From positions 6,694,587 to 6,758,586 of the forward strand of contig NW_026267104.1 of NCBI RefSeq assembly GCF_014633365.1: a stretch of DNA of 64,000 bases. The letters are read 5' to 3'. The notes below the pieces were generated by a model. The model ran no database searches. It was not told the origin of the DNA and saw nothing but the letters and a program-made list of their open reading frames with translations. The position numbers and the translations under genes are program-made. This document shows, one piece after another, positions 24,481 to 35,800 of the stretch. Position 1 is the stretch's first letter. Each line of letters starts with the position of its first letter. The stretch comes from Diospyros lotus. Taxonomy: Eukaryota > Streptophyta > Magnoliopsida > Ericales > Ebenaceae.

Positions 24481-25713
24481 AAGTATTGAGTCTACCACAC
24501 CGCCAAACGGGGCGCTAGAATATAATGGAACTGCCATATTTATTTGACTACAATCCCACGTTTATAGATCTTCCCAACGGTGATACTACTCCTCCGGCAA
24601 TCAGTCCCAAATTGATACGACTCTTTACACTGTTGGAAAAGATCACTCTTTCCACGATTTGATCTATTTCTCTGTAGACTGTAATACCATCATCAGAAGA
24701 CACCTGAATTTTCCTACCAAGTTGAGCGTTAATCTACGTTTATCGTTCTTCCCGTCATTTGCTTTATCGGGGGAGCAAGGCCTGCTTGCTTTCCATCCGT
24801 CTTTTCTGATCAGATTCTGTTGGCTTAAAGGTACGTTTGTTTTCTTCCTCTTAGCAGCCTCCATTGCCACGGCTTTCTGCAACTCTACAAATTTCTCTTT
24901 CTGTGTTCTCCTTCAACTTTAGTACTCGCTTTCACTCTAAAACTGCATTGGTCCAAATCTATTTGTTTCATACTATTTCAAGATTACTTGCTTTCTTTTT
25001 TTTGGGTTTTTTTTTTACCATTTTTTATAAGCTCTCTCTCTCTCTCTACGTACACGCGCGCGCACGATGAAAGCCACGCATGCTCCAGTGGCCTTAAAGG
25101 TCGATGTTTATGTGATTTGAGTGAAACCCTTTGTGAATGCATCCTTCAAGATCAGGGTTTATGTGATCTCTGTGTGTGTGTGCGCGCGCGCGCGTACATT
25201 TATGATATAATAGTGTCTGTGTGTGTGTTTGTGTGTGTAGAGAGAGAGAGAGAGTTTATAATTAACCAAACAATCTTAACTGTGTAAAGATACTGTATTG
25301 ATTAAGGATGATTATATAACTTGAAATTGTTGATTAGGATTTTCAACACAAAAGAAAAAAGTTGATTAGGATTTCTGGGGTCGATGCTGATCTCTTATAT
25401 ATTCCTACTTCCTTTCATTGGGATCTATAAAAGTTGAATTTCTTAGATGTTAATGGTATCAAAGTTCCATATAACTTACATTTTCAAGATCAGATCTATA
25501 TGATAAAAGATGACCTTGCAAATCTTGAAATCAACTGCTGGGCTGTTCGCTCCTTTTTTTGGTGTTTGTGTTTGGTTTAATGAATTTGTGGGTTAGAAAA
25601 AATAATAATAATAGGCTGATCATGATAAATTGATATTATTCTTGGATTACAAGGTGATGTTGTATAATGTCCTGTGTCCTCTTCCATCTTCAAAATTTCC
25701 TTCCAGGATAGTA
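24481..25713 (+). promoter_or_regulatory. 5' region of CAT copy 1, with probable 5' UTR intron
   Basis: A donor AAAG/GTACGT at 24830/24831 and an acceptor TTTCCTTCCAG ending at 25706 bracket an 876-bp candidate intron. The ATG at 25714 lies 7 bases after it. The candidate intron has CT, CG, TG and GA microsatellites (about 25031-25070, 25171-25195 and 25216-25254). An intron in the leader would make the earlier in-frame ATG at 25630 untranslated. A transcript would be needed to confirm it; no TATA box could be chosen with confidence. Confidence 0.45.
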
Positions 25714-27492
25714 ATGGTGATTGGTTCTGAGACCGGTGGCGACGGCAGTATGGTGAAGAAAAGGGGTTGTGGATGCAACAAGGATGACTTCTTACCAGAG
25801 GAATCATTCCAGAGCTGGGAAAGCTATGGCAGAGCATTAAGAAGCACAAAAACGAGGCTGAAAGATCGTCTCTTGGCGCGATCCCTAGACCACCTGGAGC
25901 TACATCATATGCGTGCGCGTAGCCAGCACGAGATGAAGAAGACCTTGAATTGGTGGGACCTGATTTGGTTTGGGATTGGGGCTGTAGTGGGCGCTGGAGT
26001 ATTCGTCCTCACAGGGCAAGTAGCCAGGGCTGAGGCTGGACCTGCTGTTGTGATCTCATATTTCATTTCGGGCTGTGCTGCTCTACTGGCTGTGCTCTGT
26101 TACACTGAATTTTCAGTCGAATTGCCAGTAGCCGGAGGTTCATTTGCCTATCTAAGAGTGGAGCTTGGCGACTTCATTGCTTTCGTTGCGGCTGGAAACA
26201 TCCTTCTGGAGTATATAGTAGCCGGGGCTAGTGTGGCAAGGTCATGGACTTCATACTTTGCCACGTTGTGCAACCGCACACCTGATGATTTCCGCCTAAA
26301 TGTCTCATCCCTCGCTGAAGATTACAGACACTTAGATCCAGTTGCCGTTGTTGTTTCAGGTGTTATCTGCATTGGGGCATGCATGAGCATGAAGGGCTCT
26401 GCACGGTTCAATACGGTTGCCACCATCGTCCATGTTGTAGTCATCGCGTTCATCCTTGTCGCAGGACTTATGAAAGCCAACACTGCCAACTTCTCAGATT
26501 TTGCCCCATTTGGCTTCCAAGGCATTCTTAGAGGTTCATCGATTCTCTTCTTTGCATTTGTGGGATTTGATGGACTCACAACCCTGGGAGAGGAGATCAA
26601 AAACCCGGGCCGAGACATCCCCATCGGGCTCATTGGCTCCATGATAGTAATCATAGTAGCATACTGCCTTCTAGCTGCAACCCTCTGCTTGATGCAGCCA
26701 TACACCCAAATTGACCCCGATGCGCCATTCACCCTGGCATTTCAGGCCACAGGAATGAACTGGGCAAAGTATATCGTCGCGGTTGGAGCCCTCAAGGGCA
26801 TGACAACAGTTCTGCTAGCGAACATCGTAGGCCAGGCCAGGTACTTCACTCACATTGCAAGAGCACACATGGCTCCGCCAATCCTAGCAATCATCAATGA
26901 GAAGACCGGGACACCAGTGAATGCCACAATCATCATGACAATCGCAAACTCCATTGTCGCCTTATTTACCAGCCTCGATGTCCTGGCCAACCTCCTCTCC
27001 ATCGCTACACTGTTTATCTTCACGCTTGTCGCCTTGGCGCTTATAGTCAGGCGATATTATGTCACTGGTGAGACATCAAACCGAGATAGAAACAAGCTTA
27101 TCGGGTTCTTGGTATTGATCGCATTGTCCTCAGTCGGCTCTGCTGTTTACTGGGCAGTTAGCAAAACCGGGTGGATCGGGTACATAGTCACTGCTGGAAT
27201 TTGGTTCTTAGCCACACTGGGACTTCAATTGGCAGTGAAGGAAGCAAGAAAACCAAAAGTATGGGGAGTGCCACTGGTTCCATGGCTGCCCTCTGCTAGC
27301 GTAGCCATCAATGTGTTCATAATGGGCTCCATTAATGGAGCTTCCTTTCTGAGATTTGCAATTTGGACTTTGGTTTTGCTGATTTACTATCTGTTTGTGG
27401 GATTGCATGCTTCATATGATGCAGCCAAGGAAACTACTGCAGTTGAAGCCACAGATGTTGAACCTGGCGTGACAACAAATACTGCTACTTAG
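25714..27492 (+). CDS. CAT1: Cationic amino acid transporter, CAT1/5/8 group, tandem copy 1
   Basis: This is a membrane permease of the APC superfamily (SLC7-like) that imports arginine, lysine and other amino acids with protons, usually at the plasma membrane. The single exon encodes 592 residues from the chosen ATG; a start at 25630 would add 28 poorly supported residues that lie upstream of a likely splice acceptor. The N terminus has the CAT1-type cytosolic motif CGCNKDDFLPEESFQSW. The first helix follows with WFGIGAVVGAGVFVLTG, then about 14 hydrophobic segments. YTEFSVELPVAGGSFAYLRV and GFDGLTTLGEEIKNPGRDIP are typical of the plant CAT family. The C-terminal transmembrane block includes KVWGVPLVPWLPSASVAINV. 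The length is normal and no damage is seen. The absence of introns fits the CAT1/CAT5/CAT8 clade. Confidence 0.93.
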   Translation: MVIGSETGGDGSMVKKRGCGCNKDDFLPEESFQSWESYGRALRSTKTRLKDRLLARSLDHLELHHMRARSQHEMKKTLNWWDLIWFGIGAVVGAGVFVLTGQVARAEAGPAVVISYFISGCAALLAVLCYTEFSVELPVAGGSFAYLRVELGDFIAFVAAGNILLEYIVAGASVARSWTSYFATLCNRTPDDFRLNVSSLAEDYRHLDPVAVVVSGVICIGACMSMKGSARFNTVATIVHVVVIAFILVAGLMKANTANFSDFAPFGFQGILRGSSILFFAFVGFDGLTTLGEEIKNPGRDIPIGLIGSMIVIIVAYCLLAATLCLMQPYTQIDPDAPFTLAFQATGMNWAKYIVAVGALKGMTTVLLANIVGQARYFTHIARAHMAPPILAIINEKTGTPVNATIIMTIANSIVALFTSLDVLANLLSIATLFIFTLVALALIVRRYYVTGETSNRDRNKLIGFLVLIALSSVGSAVYWAVSKTGWIGYIVTAGIWFLATLGLQLAVKEARKPKVWGVPLVPWLPSASVAINVFIMGSINGASFLRFAIWTLVLLIYYLFVGLHASYDAAKETTAVEATDVEPGVTTNTAT

Positions 27493-27595
27493 CCTATATT
27501 TGGAAAATGAATTTTCTATCTTATTTTATCTATGAGCATTTTTGCTTACAGGTAGGAATTTAATTTTCCTCTCTTATTTTCCTTTTGTAAGTAAA

Positions 27596-29246
27596 TGTTG
27601 GTTTTTATGGAGAAAGAAGAAAAAGGAAGGGAACGTACAAGCAACAAATAATAGATTGGGAGAAGAGATATATTTATTGAGCATAAACTTGAAGTATTTA
27701 TATAGCAAAAGATCCACAGATTTGTAGAATAATCTGCTAATCAAATTAGAAAATATTTTCTCCCACAAAATAGCATAAATAACAGGTCATAATCTAACTG
27801 ACAACTGACTTATTCAAACCAGAATTAGCAACATTTTAAGTCATAATTCAACACTCATCATTGACTTTGTGACTTGACTTTGAGACTGCAAATGCAAATT
27901 TTTAAGTTTGGATGTCTTAGATATAGGCATATAGACATTTTATGGTTTATGGTTATGAGGCATAGGTATGATTATGGGGCATAGGCATGAATATGATTTT
28001 GAGTAGAGTTAAAATAACCTTTCCTCCTCTGATTGGCTATTCATTGCTGCTTTCGCTTCATTTTGTTGTTAATTTTTGCATACCCTCTCCACATAACCCA
28101 ATTAACCACATTTACTGCATTTGACATCTGATCTCCACCAACACTTGTTCTTTGGATGATTTGTTTTTTTACAATGAAGACAAATAGGATGATTACCCTC
28201 ATTGTTCTTCATTGACTTTGCTTGAAAAGTCCCTTCCGCAGAGCTTTCTATTCTCATCAATCTTCTTTGTTCTTGAGCCTGTAGTGCATTTATTAATTCT
28301 GCCACGGATATGCTTGACAAATCCTTAAACTTTTCTAGTGAAGAGATTTTAGATTCATATTTTTCCGACAAACTTAAGAATTTTTTGTACAATTCGTTCA
28401 TCAGAGAATTCCTTATCAAGCAACCTCACCTTAATTACAATGCCTAACAGCATCTTGGAGTAGCCTTTGATGGTTTTTGATTCTTTCATTTTCAGCATTT
28501 TAAACTCTTTGATTAGGTTCAGCACCTACATATTCTTTGTCCTCTCATTGCCTTAGTATTCCTTATTGAGATACTATCATTTGTAGATTCTAGATTCATG
28601 ATTCTAGAGAAAATTATACTTGAAACTATAAAGTACAAGCAAGCATTTGCTTTTTGATTTTCTAGTCTTTCTCTCCTTATGGTTCTTGATATGAGCAATT
28701 GTTGGATTGTCGGGTAATGCAGGAACTGCGTAGGCATTCTCCACTATTTCTGACAAATCCAAAGCCTCCAGATGAACTGTCATTCTGACAGCCCAGGCTT
28801 GATAATTGTCACCATCAAAGACTGGTGGTGCAACTAATGGGAATAATCTCTCTTACAACATTTGATCACATATTTTGTGTGTTGTGTTTGTGTGGAGGGT
28901 TTTGATTTGTGTTTTGGGCCTTTTAGCTCACTCAATATCACAGGTCTCTCAAGAAGAAGAAGAAGGGCTCTGATACCAACTTCTTGGTTTTTTTTATGGA
29001 GAAAGAAGAAAAATGAAGAGAATGTACAAGGAACAATGGAAAAAGAGATATATTTATTGAGCATAAACTTGAAGTATTTATATAATAAAAGATCAATAAT
29101 AGAATAATCTGCTAATCAAATTATAAAATATTTTCTCTACAAAATAACATAAATAACATGTCATAGTCTAATTAACAATTGACTTATTCAAAACAGAATT
29201 AGCAGCATCTTCCAGAATTAGTAGCATCTTAAGTTATAATTCAACA
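27596..29246 (-). mobile_element. Internally deleted Copia with gag remnant, between the CAT genes
   Basis: LTRs at 27596-27853 and 28982-29246 share TGTTGAATTATRACTT starts on the minus strand. They are flanked by an exact target duplication GTAAA (27591-27595 and 29247-29251). The primer site TGGTATCAGAGC is at 28978-28967. The 1.13-kb interior holds only gag sequence; protease, integrase, reverse transcriptase and RNase H are absent. No clear polypurine tract is seen at the 3' LTR. The element starts 104 bp after the stop codon of CAT copy 1. Confidence 0.88.
28102..28860 (-). pseudogene. Copia gag remnant inside the deleted element
   Basis: On the minus strand, 28860-28740 encodes the gag N-terminal signature FDGDNYQAWAVRMTVHLEAL followed by the degraded VENAYAVPALPDNPT. 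At 28419-28102 a UBN2-like segment (KFLSLSEKYESKISSLEKFKDL then ELINALQAQEQRRL) runs into a zinc knuckle CLHCKKTNHPKNKCW (CX2CX4HX4C). Frame breaks and a stop shortly after the first ATG separate the pieces. It is a different gag lineage from Copia A, B and C in this window. Confidence 0.8.
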
Positions 29247-29251
29247 GTAAA

Positions 29252-30177
29252 TCCTAATTCCAAAAGTATCATTTGATTCAGCTCATCTTTGTTCAGTACA
29301 AACTAGGAAAGGTGTTGATACTTTCATGTTTCTAGATTTCTTGTACTTGAATCAGTTGTGACAATTTTTTCAACTACTTCATATGTAATTGGTACAAAAT
29401 ATTTAAATTCCTTTTCTCTAACGTTGACAAATAATGTTTTTTTTTCTCTTGTTTCATTTTATGAATACATAAGCATCTTGTCTGCATGATTGACAGTGCT
29501 CTCTCTTGATGGTTTACTGTTTCAAATTTGAACTGTGTATGATCATGTTTGTTGTTTTGTCAGTGATAAGTAATTTGGAAATAAGAATATGCTTTATTAG
29601 AGTGAATTATACATCTATTAATGCAACCCATATCACTGTTGTTGTAAATAAAAATATGTTTTATTATATATTTATGTAATATAAATTTAACATGATTTTG
29701 GCAATGCGCCTATATTCAAGGGGAAATCAATGGGCATAAAAGAAATTGTCACTTGATCTTTGTTATACTTCATTAAATTACACTAAATCTGGATTTGTCC
29801 TCTAATTTTATTAAAAATCATAACTTTTATTTTTTACAAAATTGTTAAAATCATATTTACAGGATTACACATAATATATACCACTTCATGAGTTTATCCG
29901 GGAGTTAATGAAATCTCAACAACCATGCATCTTTGATGCAAAACCCGCATTTATAGGCCGTCTAAAGAATCATTTAGTTTGATCAGATCAAGAACTGCAT
30001 TTTCCATCTCCCACTTCTCACCCCAAAATTTCTCATAAAATCAACCAACTAGCCGATCAGGATGATCAATTGGCATTGTTCTTGGACTACTCTACCGGGT
30101 TGGGTGGTCGTCTAAACTCTAAACACACACACACTGTTCTTTTTCTTCTTCGGAGTTTTCTTCTGGGGTAACAACAT
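29252..30177 (+). promoter_or_regulatory. Spacer and 5' region of CAT copy 2
   Basis: About 0.9 kb of AT-rich DNA between the deleted Copia and the ATG of CAT copy 2. A short CA repeat (about 30122-30135) and a CT-rich stretch lie just before the start, as is common in plant 5' leaders. No leader intron like that of copy 1 is obvious. No core promoter element could be placed with confidence. Confidence 0.4.
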
Positions 30178-31920
30178 ATGGAAATTACTGGAGAGAATGA
30201 GGCCAAGAAAAGGGGCTTTGGATGCAGCAAGGAAACCTTCTTACCGGAGGAATCATTCCAAAGCTGGGGAAGCTACGTCAACGCCTTGAAGAACACGAAA
30301 ACGAGGCTCAAAGATCGCCTCCTGGCGCGATCCTTGGACCACCTGGAACTCAACCAAATGAAAACTCGCAGCCAGCATGAGATGAAGAAGAACTTGAACT
30401 GGTGGGACCTCTTCTGGTTCGGCATTGGCGCTGTGATGGGCGCTGGAGTCTTCGTCCTCACCGGCCAAGTGGCCAGGACTGACACTGGCCCGGCTGTTGT
30501 AATCTCTTATCTCATTTCGGGCTGCGCTGCGCTGCTGGCTGTGCTCTGTTACACTGAATTCTCAGTCGACATACCAGTCGCTGGGGGCTCATTCGCCTTT
30601 CTGAGGGTCGAACTTGGCGATTTCATCGCTTTCATTGCCGCGGGAAATGTCATGTTGGAGTATGTTGTAGGCGTGGCCAGTGTGTCTAGATCATGGACCT
30701 CGTATTTTGCCACTTTATGCGACCATAAACCTAATGATTTCCGCATAAATGTCTCATTCCTGGCTGAAAACTACAGGCATTTGGATCCAATTGCCATTGC
30801 TGTTGCGGTTGTGATCAGCATTGGTGCATCCCTGAGCATCAAAGGCTCGGCAAGGTTCAACACAGTTGCCACCATTGTGCATATTATAGTCATTTTGTTC
30901 ATCCTTGTGGCTGGCCTTACGAAAGCCAATCCAGCCAACTTCTCAGACTTGGCGCCATTTGGCATTCGCGGGATTCTGAAAGGTTCGTCAGTGCTGTTTT
31001 TCGCGTTCCTGGGATTTGATGGAGTCGCGACTCTGGGAGAGGAGATCAGAAACCCGGGAAGAGACATCCCCTTCGGGCTCATTGGCTCCATGGTGACAGT
31101 CATAGCAACATACTGCCTTCTGGCAGCAACCCTCTGCCTGATGCAGCCATACACCCAAATTGACGCCGATGCCCCATTCACCGTGGCGTTTCAGGCCGCC
31201 GGGCTGAACTGGGCCAAGTTTGTCGTGGCGTTTGGGGCGCTCAAGGGCATGACAACGGTGCTGCTGACAAGCATCATAGGCCAAGCCAGGTACTTCACTC
31301 ACATTGCCAGAGCACACCTGGCTCCGCCATTTCTAGGAGTCATCAACGAGAAGACTGGCACACCTGTGTATGCCACGGTTGTCATGGCGGTCGTGAACTC
31401 CATTGTCGCCTTCTTTACTGGCCTGGAAGTTCTAGTGAGCCTCCTGTCCATTGCCACGCTGTTTGTCTTCTCACTTGTCGCCTTGGCGCTGCTAGTCAGG
31501 CGGTACTATGTCACCGGGGAGACATCAAACTGTGATAGAACCAAGCTGATCGGATTCCTGGGATTTATAATAGCGTCCTCAGTAGGCTCGGCTATTTACT
31601 GGGCGGTAAGCGAAACAGGGTGGATCGGGTACATATTCACTGCTGGAACTTGGTTTTTGGCCACACTGGGACTGCAGCTGACAGTGAAGGAAGCGAGGAA
31701 ACCCAAAGTATGGGGAGTGCCACTGGTTCCATGGCTGCCCTCTGCTAGCATAGCCATCAATGTGTTCATAATGGGTTCCATAGATGGGGCATCCTTTCTG
31801 AGGTTTGCAGTTTGGACAGTGGCTTTGCTCACTTACTATTTACTCGTGGGCTTGCATGCTTCATATGATGCAGCCAAGGAAAGCACAGATGGGGAGCCTG
31901 GAGTGAGATCAAATGCTTAG
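30178..31920 (+). CDS. CAT1: Cationic amino acid transporter, CAT1/5/8 group, tandem copy 2
   Basis: 580 residues in a single exon, with the same family and layout as the copy 4.5 kb upstream; about four-fifths of residues agree by eye. The cytosolic N-terminal motif is FGCSKETFLPEESFQSW, followed by WFGIGAVMGAGVFVLTG and about 14 hydrophobic segments. GFDGVATLGEEIRNPGRDIP and KVWGVPLVPWLPSASIAINV are kept. The product should be a proton-coupled importer of cationic amino acids. Codon third positions are visibly richer in G and C than in copy 1. The N terminus is 12 residues shorter than in copy 1 (METTG-type start, ATG at 30178). No damage is seen, so both copies look functional. Confidence 0.93.
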   Translation: MEITGENEAKKRGFGCSKETFLPEESFQSWGSYVNALKNTKTRLKDRLLARSLDHLELNQMKTRSQHEMKKNLNWWDLFWFGIGAVMGAGVFVLTGQVARTDTGPAVVISYLISGCAALLAVLCYTEFSVDIPVAGGSFAFLRVELGDFIAFIAAGNVMLEYVVGVASVSRSWTSYFATLCDHKPNDFRINVSFLAENYRHLDPIAIAVAVVISIGASLSIKGSARFNTVATIVHIIVILFILVAGLTKANPANFSDLAPFGIRGILKGSSVLFFAFLGFDGVATLGEEIRNPGRDIPFGLIGSMVTVIATYCLLAATLCLMQPYTQIDADAPFTVAFQAAGLNWAKFVVAFGALKGMTTVLLTSIIGQARYFTHIARAHLAPPFLGVINEKTGTPVYATVVMAVVNSIVAFFTGLEVLVSLLSIATLFVFSLVALALLVRRYYVTGETSNCDRTKLIGFLGFIIASSVGSAIYWAVSETGWIGYIFTAGTWFLATLGLQLTVKEARKPKVWGVPLVPWLPSASIAINVFIMGSIDGASFLRFAVWTVALLTYYLLVGLHASYDAAKESTDGEPGVRSNA

Positions 31921-32842
31921 ACTATCTTATGATTTTTGGCAAGAAAGAAAAGGGAATGTGGGTACGTTCATTTTTACATATGCGCTATAAGAATATTAAT
32001 TTTTCTTTTCTTATTTTGCTTCAATGAATCCAACTTCAGAAGTAACATTTTACCTGTCAAATGTCTTCTTAAGGTGTAGAGAAGTTAAAAGCATTCTACA
32101 ATGTGAATATCATTAATTGTCACCGTATAATAAGGGGGACGGGCGTATGAAGTGACACTTAGTTTTTAGCTACTGAAGTTGAGTAAATTAAGAACCCCTA
32201 TATAGATCTACGGCTGTAACCCTTGATTATATGCGATTCCATGAATTGTCAATTCCATAAACTCACCAAGCACGATCGTAGTCTCGAACCACATGCATCA
32301 TGTAAATATATAAAAATCTATGGATGGGCTCACCACCACTCGTAGAGGAAGATTATAGCCAGTTACAATTTCTAAAAATGCTTTTACATCGAGATATCAA
32401 TTGGATATATATTTGCACACTTGCACGTGAAAATGCAATAGCATCATTAGTTGGTAATTGAACTGCTTCTAGCAGTTAGACAAAGAAACAATTATTGGCT
32501 ACCGAACGAGTAATGCAGGCATTAGGAAAGGAAAAATTGCAAGCACACCATTGAGCAAATCCACTACATATTAAGTATTGTCCTGATAAGGTACCATACC
32601 ATTGAGCAATTCCACATTCAAGAACACTCTGATTTTGCACAAGGTTTCTTGTAAATTACAAGTAAATATACATGGCTATTCTACTAAAAGGAATGCCCTA
32701 CAAGCAAAATGAAGCAATATGAGAGGGCAAACGAAAGCCAGAAAGAGGCATCATTAGTAGCTCAACAGTCAAAGCCAGAGTATTATCAGTTGCAGCTCAA
32801 ACACACTTGATATTGATTCAATTTACAAATATTTACCCAAGT
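31921..32842. other. Intergenic space between CAT copy 2 and AIR9 (convergent 3' ends)
   Basis: The two genes converge, so this 0.9 kb holds both 3' UTRs. No open frame or repeat edge was recognised. Confidence 0.5.
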
Positions 32843-35800
32843 TTAATTCTCTATTTTGAGGAGAGAGTTGAGGGAAGTGCTGTTGAAACGCTGAGCAAGG
32901 CCTCGGATCACAAGTACAATAACATCTCTCAGATGCCGGGTCTGCACCAGAATGTCCACTTCGCTCTCACTGTCCACTACAATTCTAATTCTGTGCTGAT
33001 CATTCCGGAAAAGCTCCACCTATATTCTCACCAACATCATATTTGAGTTGAGTACTTCATATCATACAACATAAATAGATACACACAAAATAAGATAAAA
33101 TAATACTTGGTGATTTAAAACATTAACGCATCCAAGCTGGTAGTCCATATATGCATGAATGGTCCATTATAGTATTATTTATTAGACACTATTGGCATTG
33201 GGCAATCTTCCTTGCAACATGAACATTTTATTTATAATCGTTTCACAGCACTGGAAAATTCTGAATCTTGTGTCATTACATCAAAAGTTTCCCCTTTCTT
33301 GCTGAGTTTTTTTTATTATTATTTTTCTTTTCGGGTTAATTTTCCAAAGATAACAAGAACTAAAGAAATTTATGAGCTACAAACACAAGGAGCATGACCT
33401 GATACCATGTCTTCACAGCAATAGAATCTTAGCATCAGTTTCAAAGGGCTATGCTTTTGACAAAAGCCACTAGGTGTTACAAACCACCAAGAAAAGTTTG
33501 TTCCTTGTTTGCTAAGCTAAAAAGGAGAAATCCGGGTGACCAAAACGACAGCTTGTTGCCTCCTAACCTAGTGGGGGTCACCACACTGGCCATCTAGGAC
33601 AACTGAGAAAACCCCTGTTATGAGGAACCTGAGGCACTGCCACTTGCCCCCCATCTTAAACCTGTGAACCATACGGCATGCCACAAGCGACTGCCCAAGC
33701 AACTGAGAGGCACACTACTGGATCTTCAGACCTCAAGTCCCCAACCCCCTGGATGGTACAAAGGCTTGTTCTCTATTAACTATAGCCATATAGTGATGGA
33801 TTGGCATCCAAAAGAAGAAGTAAAATCTGATTTTGATTTACTAAATAACATTACTGATAAGGGAAAACACCCTCGGGTCCATAATTACTCCAATACCACA
33901 GAAATATAGCCATTGGCAATAGTGCCACGTGCCCACTGATGAGATACTTTGCTGATGTCATCCTACCCGAGTCCAGAAAGGGACACGCGACAAATGCATA
34001 TCACCACACTAGCTAGCTTGTTACCTGACAAGGATTCTCCGGATTCCTCAGGACTGACCATCCCGCCGAGGATCATGGAGATGGGAGCTACCCCAAACTC
34101 CTCGGAAGCAATTAGGGAATCCATATCACTAAGATTTCAGCTCCGCGAAGAACAGGATGAGGATCCCAGTAATTTGAAAGAAGATCCTTACCTTAGCAGG
34201 AGGATAAAAGGAAGAGGACCAGCAACGGGTAAGGGATCGGATCTTTTCTCTCTCTCTACTCTAAAATTGCACTTTTCGGTGTTAAAGATATTCCGGTAAG
34301 CTGACTTAAACATCGGAGTGAGAGCGGGGAAGCAAGTCCCCACCTCCATCGCAAGTACTAGGGCTGAGGCAGACGAAGGTGATCGGCTACCGCATCATCA
34401 ATTACAAAGAGACAGGGAGTTGATGTCAAGGAGTGACTGACGTTTGCTGCTCCTGACTACTAGACAGCAACATATATCTACCAAAAAAATTAATAAGAAA
34501 AACAAAGAAATTGCTTTCCAGGGAGTCAAGACAGTTCAAAATCATTATATTTGATTCTATCCACTTTTCCACTGAGCTAGAACAAAACCGGCCTCATCAA
34601 GTATTTCCATCCAATTAAAAACCTTCTTCTCAGATTAACAAGACTAACAAAATGGCATGGAAGGCTCAGATATGGTGCCAGAACTTTCATATAAACCATT
34701 CTATTTTCATACCTGTATGGTTCTTTAGCAGAACAAATTAACCCAATTCAATTTACATGGACCATCTAGGAACAAGGCAAGTTCAAAATTTCTTGGTCCA
34801 AAGCTTTCTACAACTAAAATCCTTAATAGATGCTCAGATAACTGGGAGATAAAATTAGAAAATTTGGTAGCTTCCAAAACCAAATTCAGATTGAGTTCTA
34901 ACTAAAAACTTACATGGAATGGAGGAGTATAGCTTCCCCGTATTTCAGTGGTAGGAAAGGAAGTCTTAGAACCAGGCTTCACAACCTTGATTCTCTTTCT
35001 ATTAACCTCCAGAAGTCTTCTCTCAAGACTACCAATTCCAGGGACCTGGATTATCAATAAAGATGAAGTCATTAAAACATATTTTACCAATTACTGACAG
35101 AACATTCTAAAAAAGCATACAAATGAACAGAAATAAAAACAAAGGTTCAGTTGGAAAATGGAATATACGGTAAAATACCTTTTTCAAAGATCTGTCTTTG
35201 TCACACAATGCCTGTTCCAAAGAGATAGGTTGTGAGTCGATGCATTTAGATATCTTAGTAAGCATATATTTATCATACAGAACTTCATTTAGATATCTTA
35301 ATAAGTCAGTCCATTAAGAGTGTCACATATTACAAAATGCCCTGACCAACTTAAGAAATAACATTGCCAGCAATTGCAGACAATACATATCCACAGCTGG
35401 TACTTATGCTACACATGAGAAGATTGCTCCATCAGGTCAGGTCTATGGGTACGACTTCAACATGTAAATGCTAAACACTGGTAGGAATTTGATGCACATA
35501 CACAAAGTTTTACTTCCCAATTATAGGTAAAAATATAAGCAACTAACATTTTGTTTTCCACAAATTCCATGGAGGAAATGAATAATGAACCCCTAAAGAA
35601 TGGACAAGCATCCAAATCTCAAACAATGTTACAACAACAAGACAATATTTGAAAGAAATAGAAAAGATCTATCACTCCCCAAGGAAAATCAAATATTTTA
35701 TTTTTTGAACAAAAAAGAGGCTACTCGAAAACTTGTATATACTAGAAAGAAAATAAAAATAGATATAAAAATAAGAACTGCTGTCACACCTCAAATTTCA

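Noticed and set aside
25630..25713. Upstream in-frame ATG of CAT copy 1
   Set aside because: The 28 extra residues are unlike other CAT proteins and lie before a good splice acceptor; the start at 25714 was chosen.
26322..26732. 136-residue antisense open frame in CAT copy 1, mirrored at 30771-31181 in copy 2
   Set aside because: Both lie at the same place opposite a conserved coding region; they are shadows of its codon use, with no start context or known domain.
33664..34299. Plus-strand open frames
   Set aside because: They fall in the Gypsy-type LTR and show no protein family.
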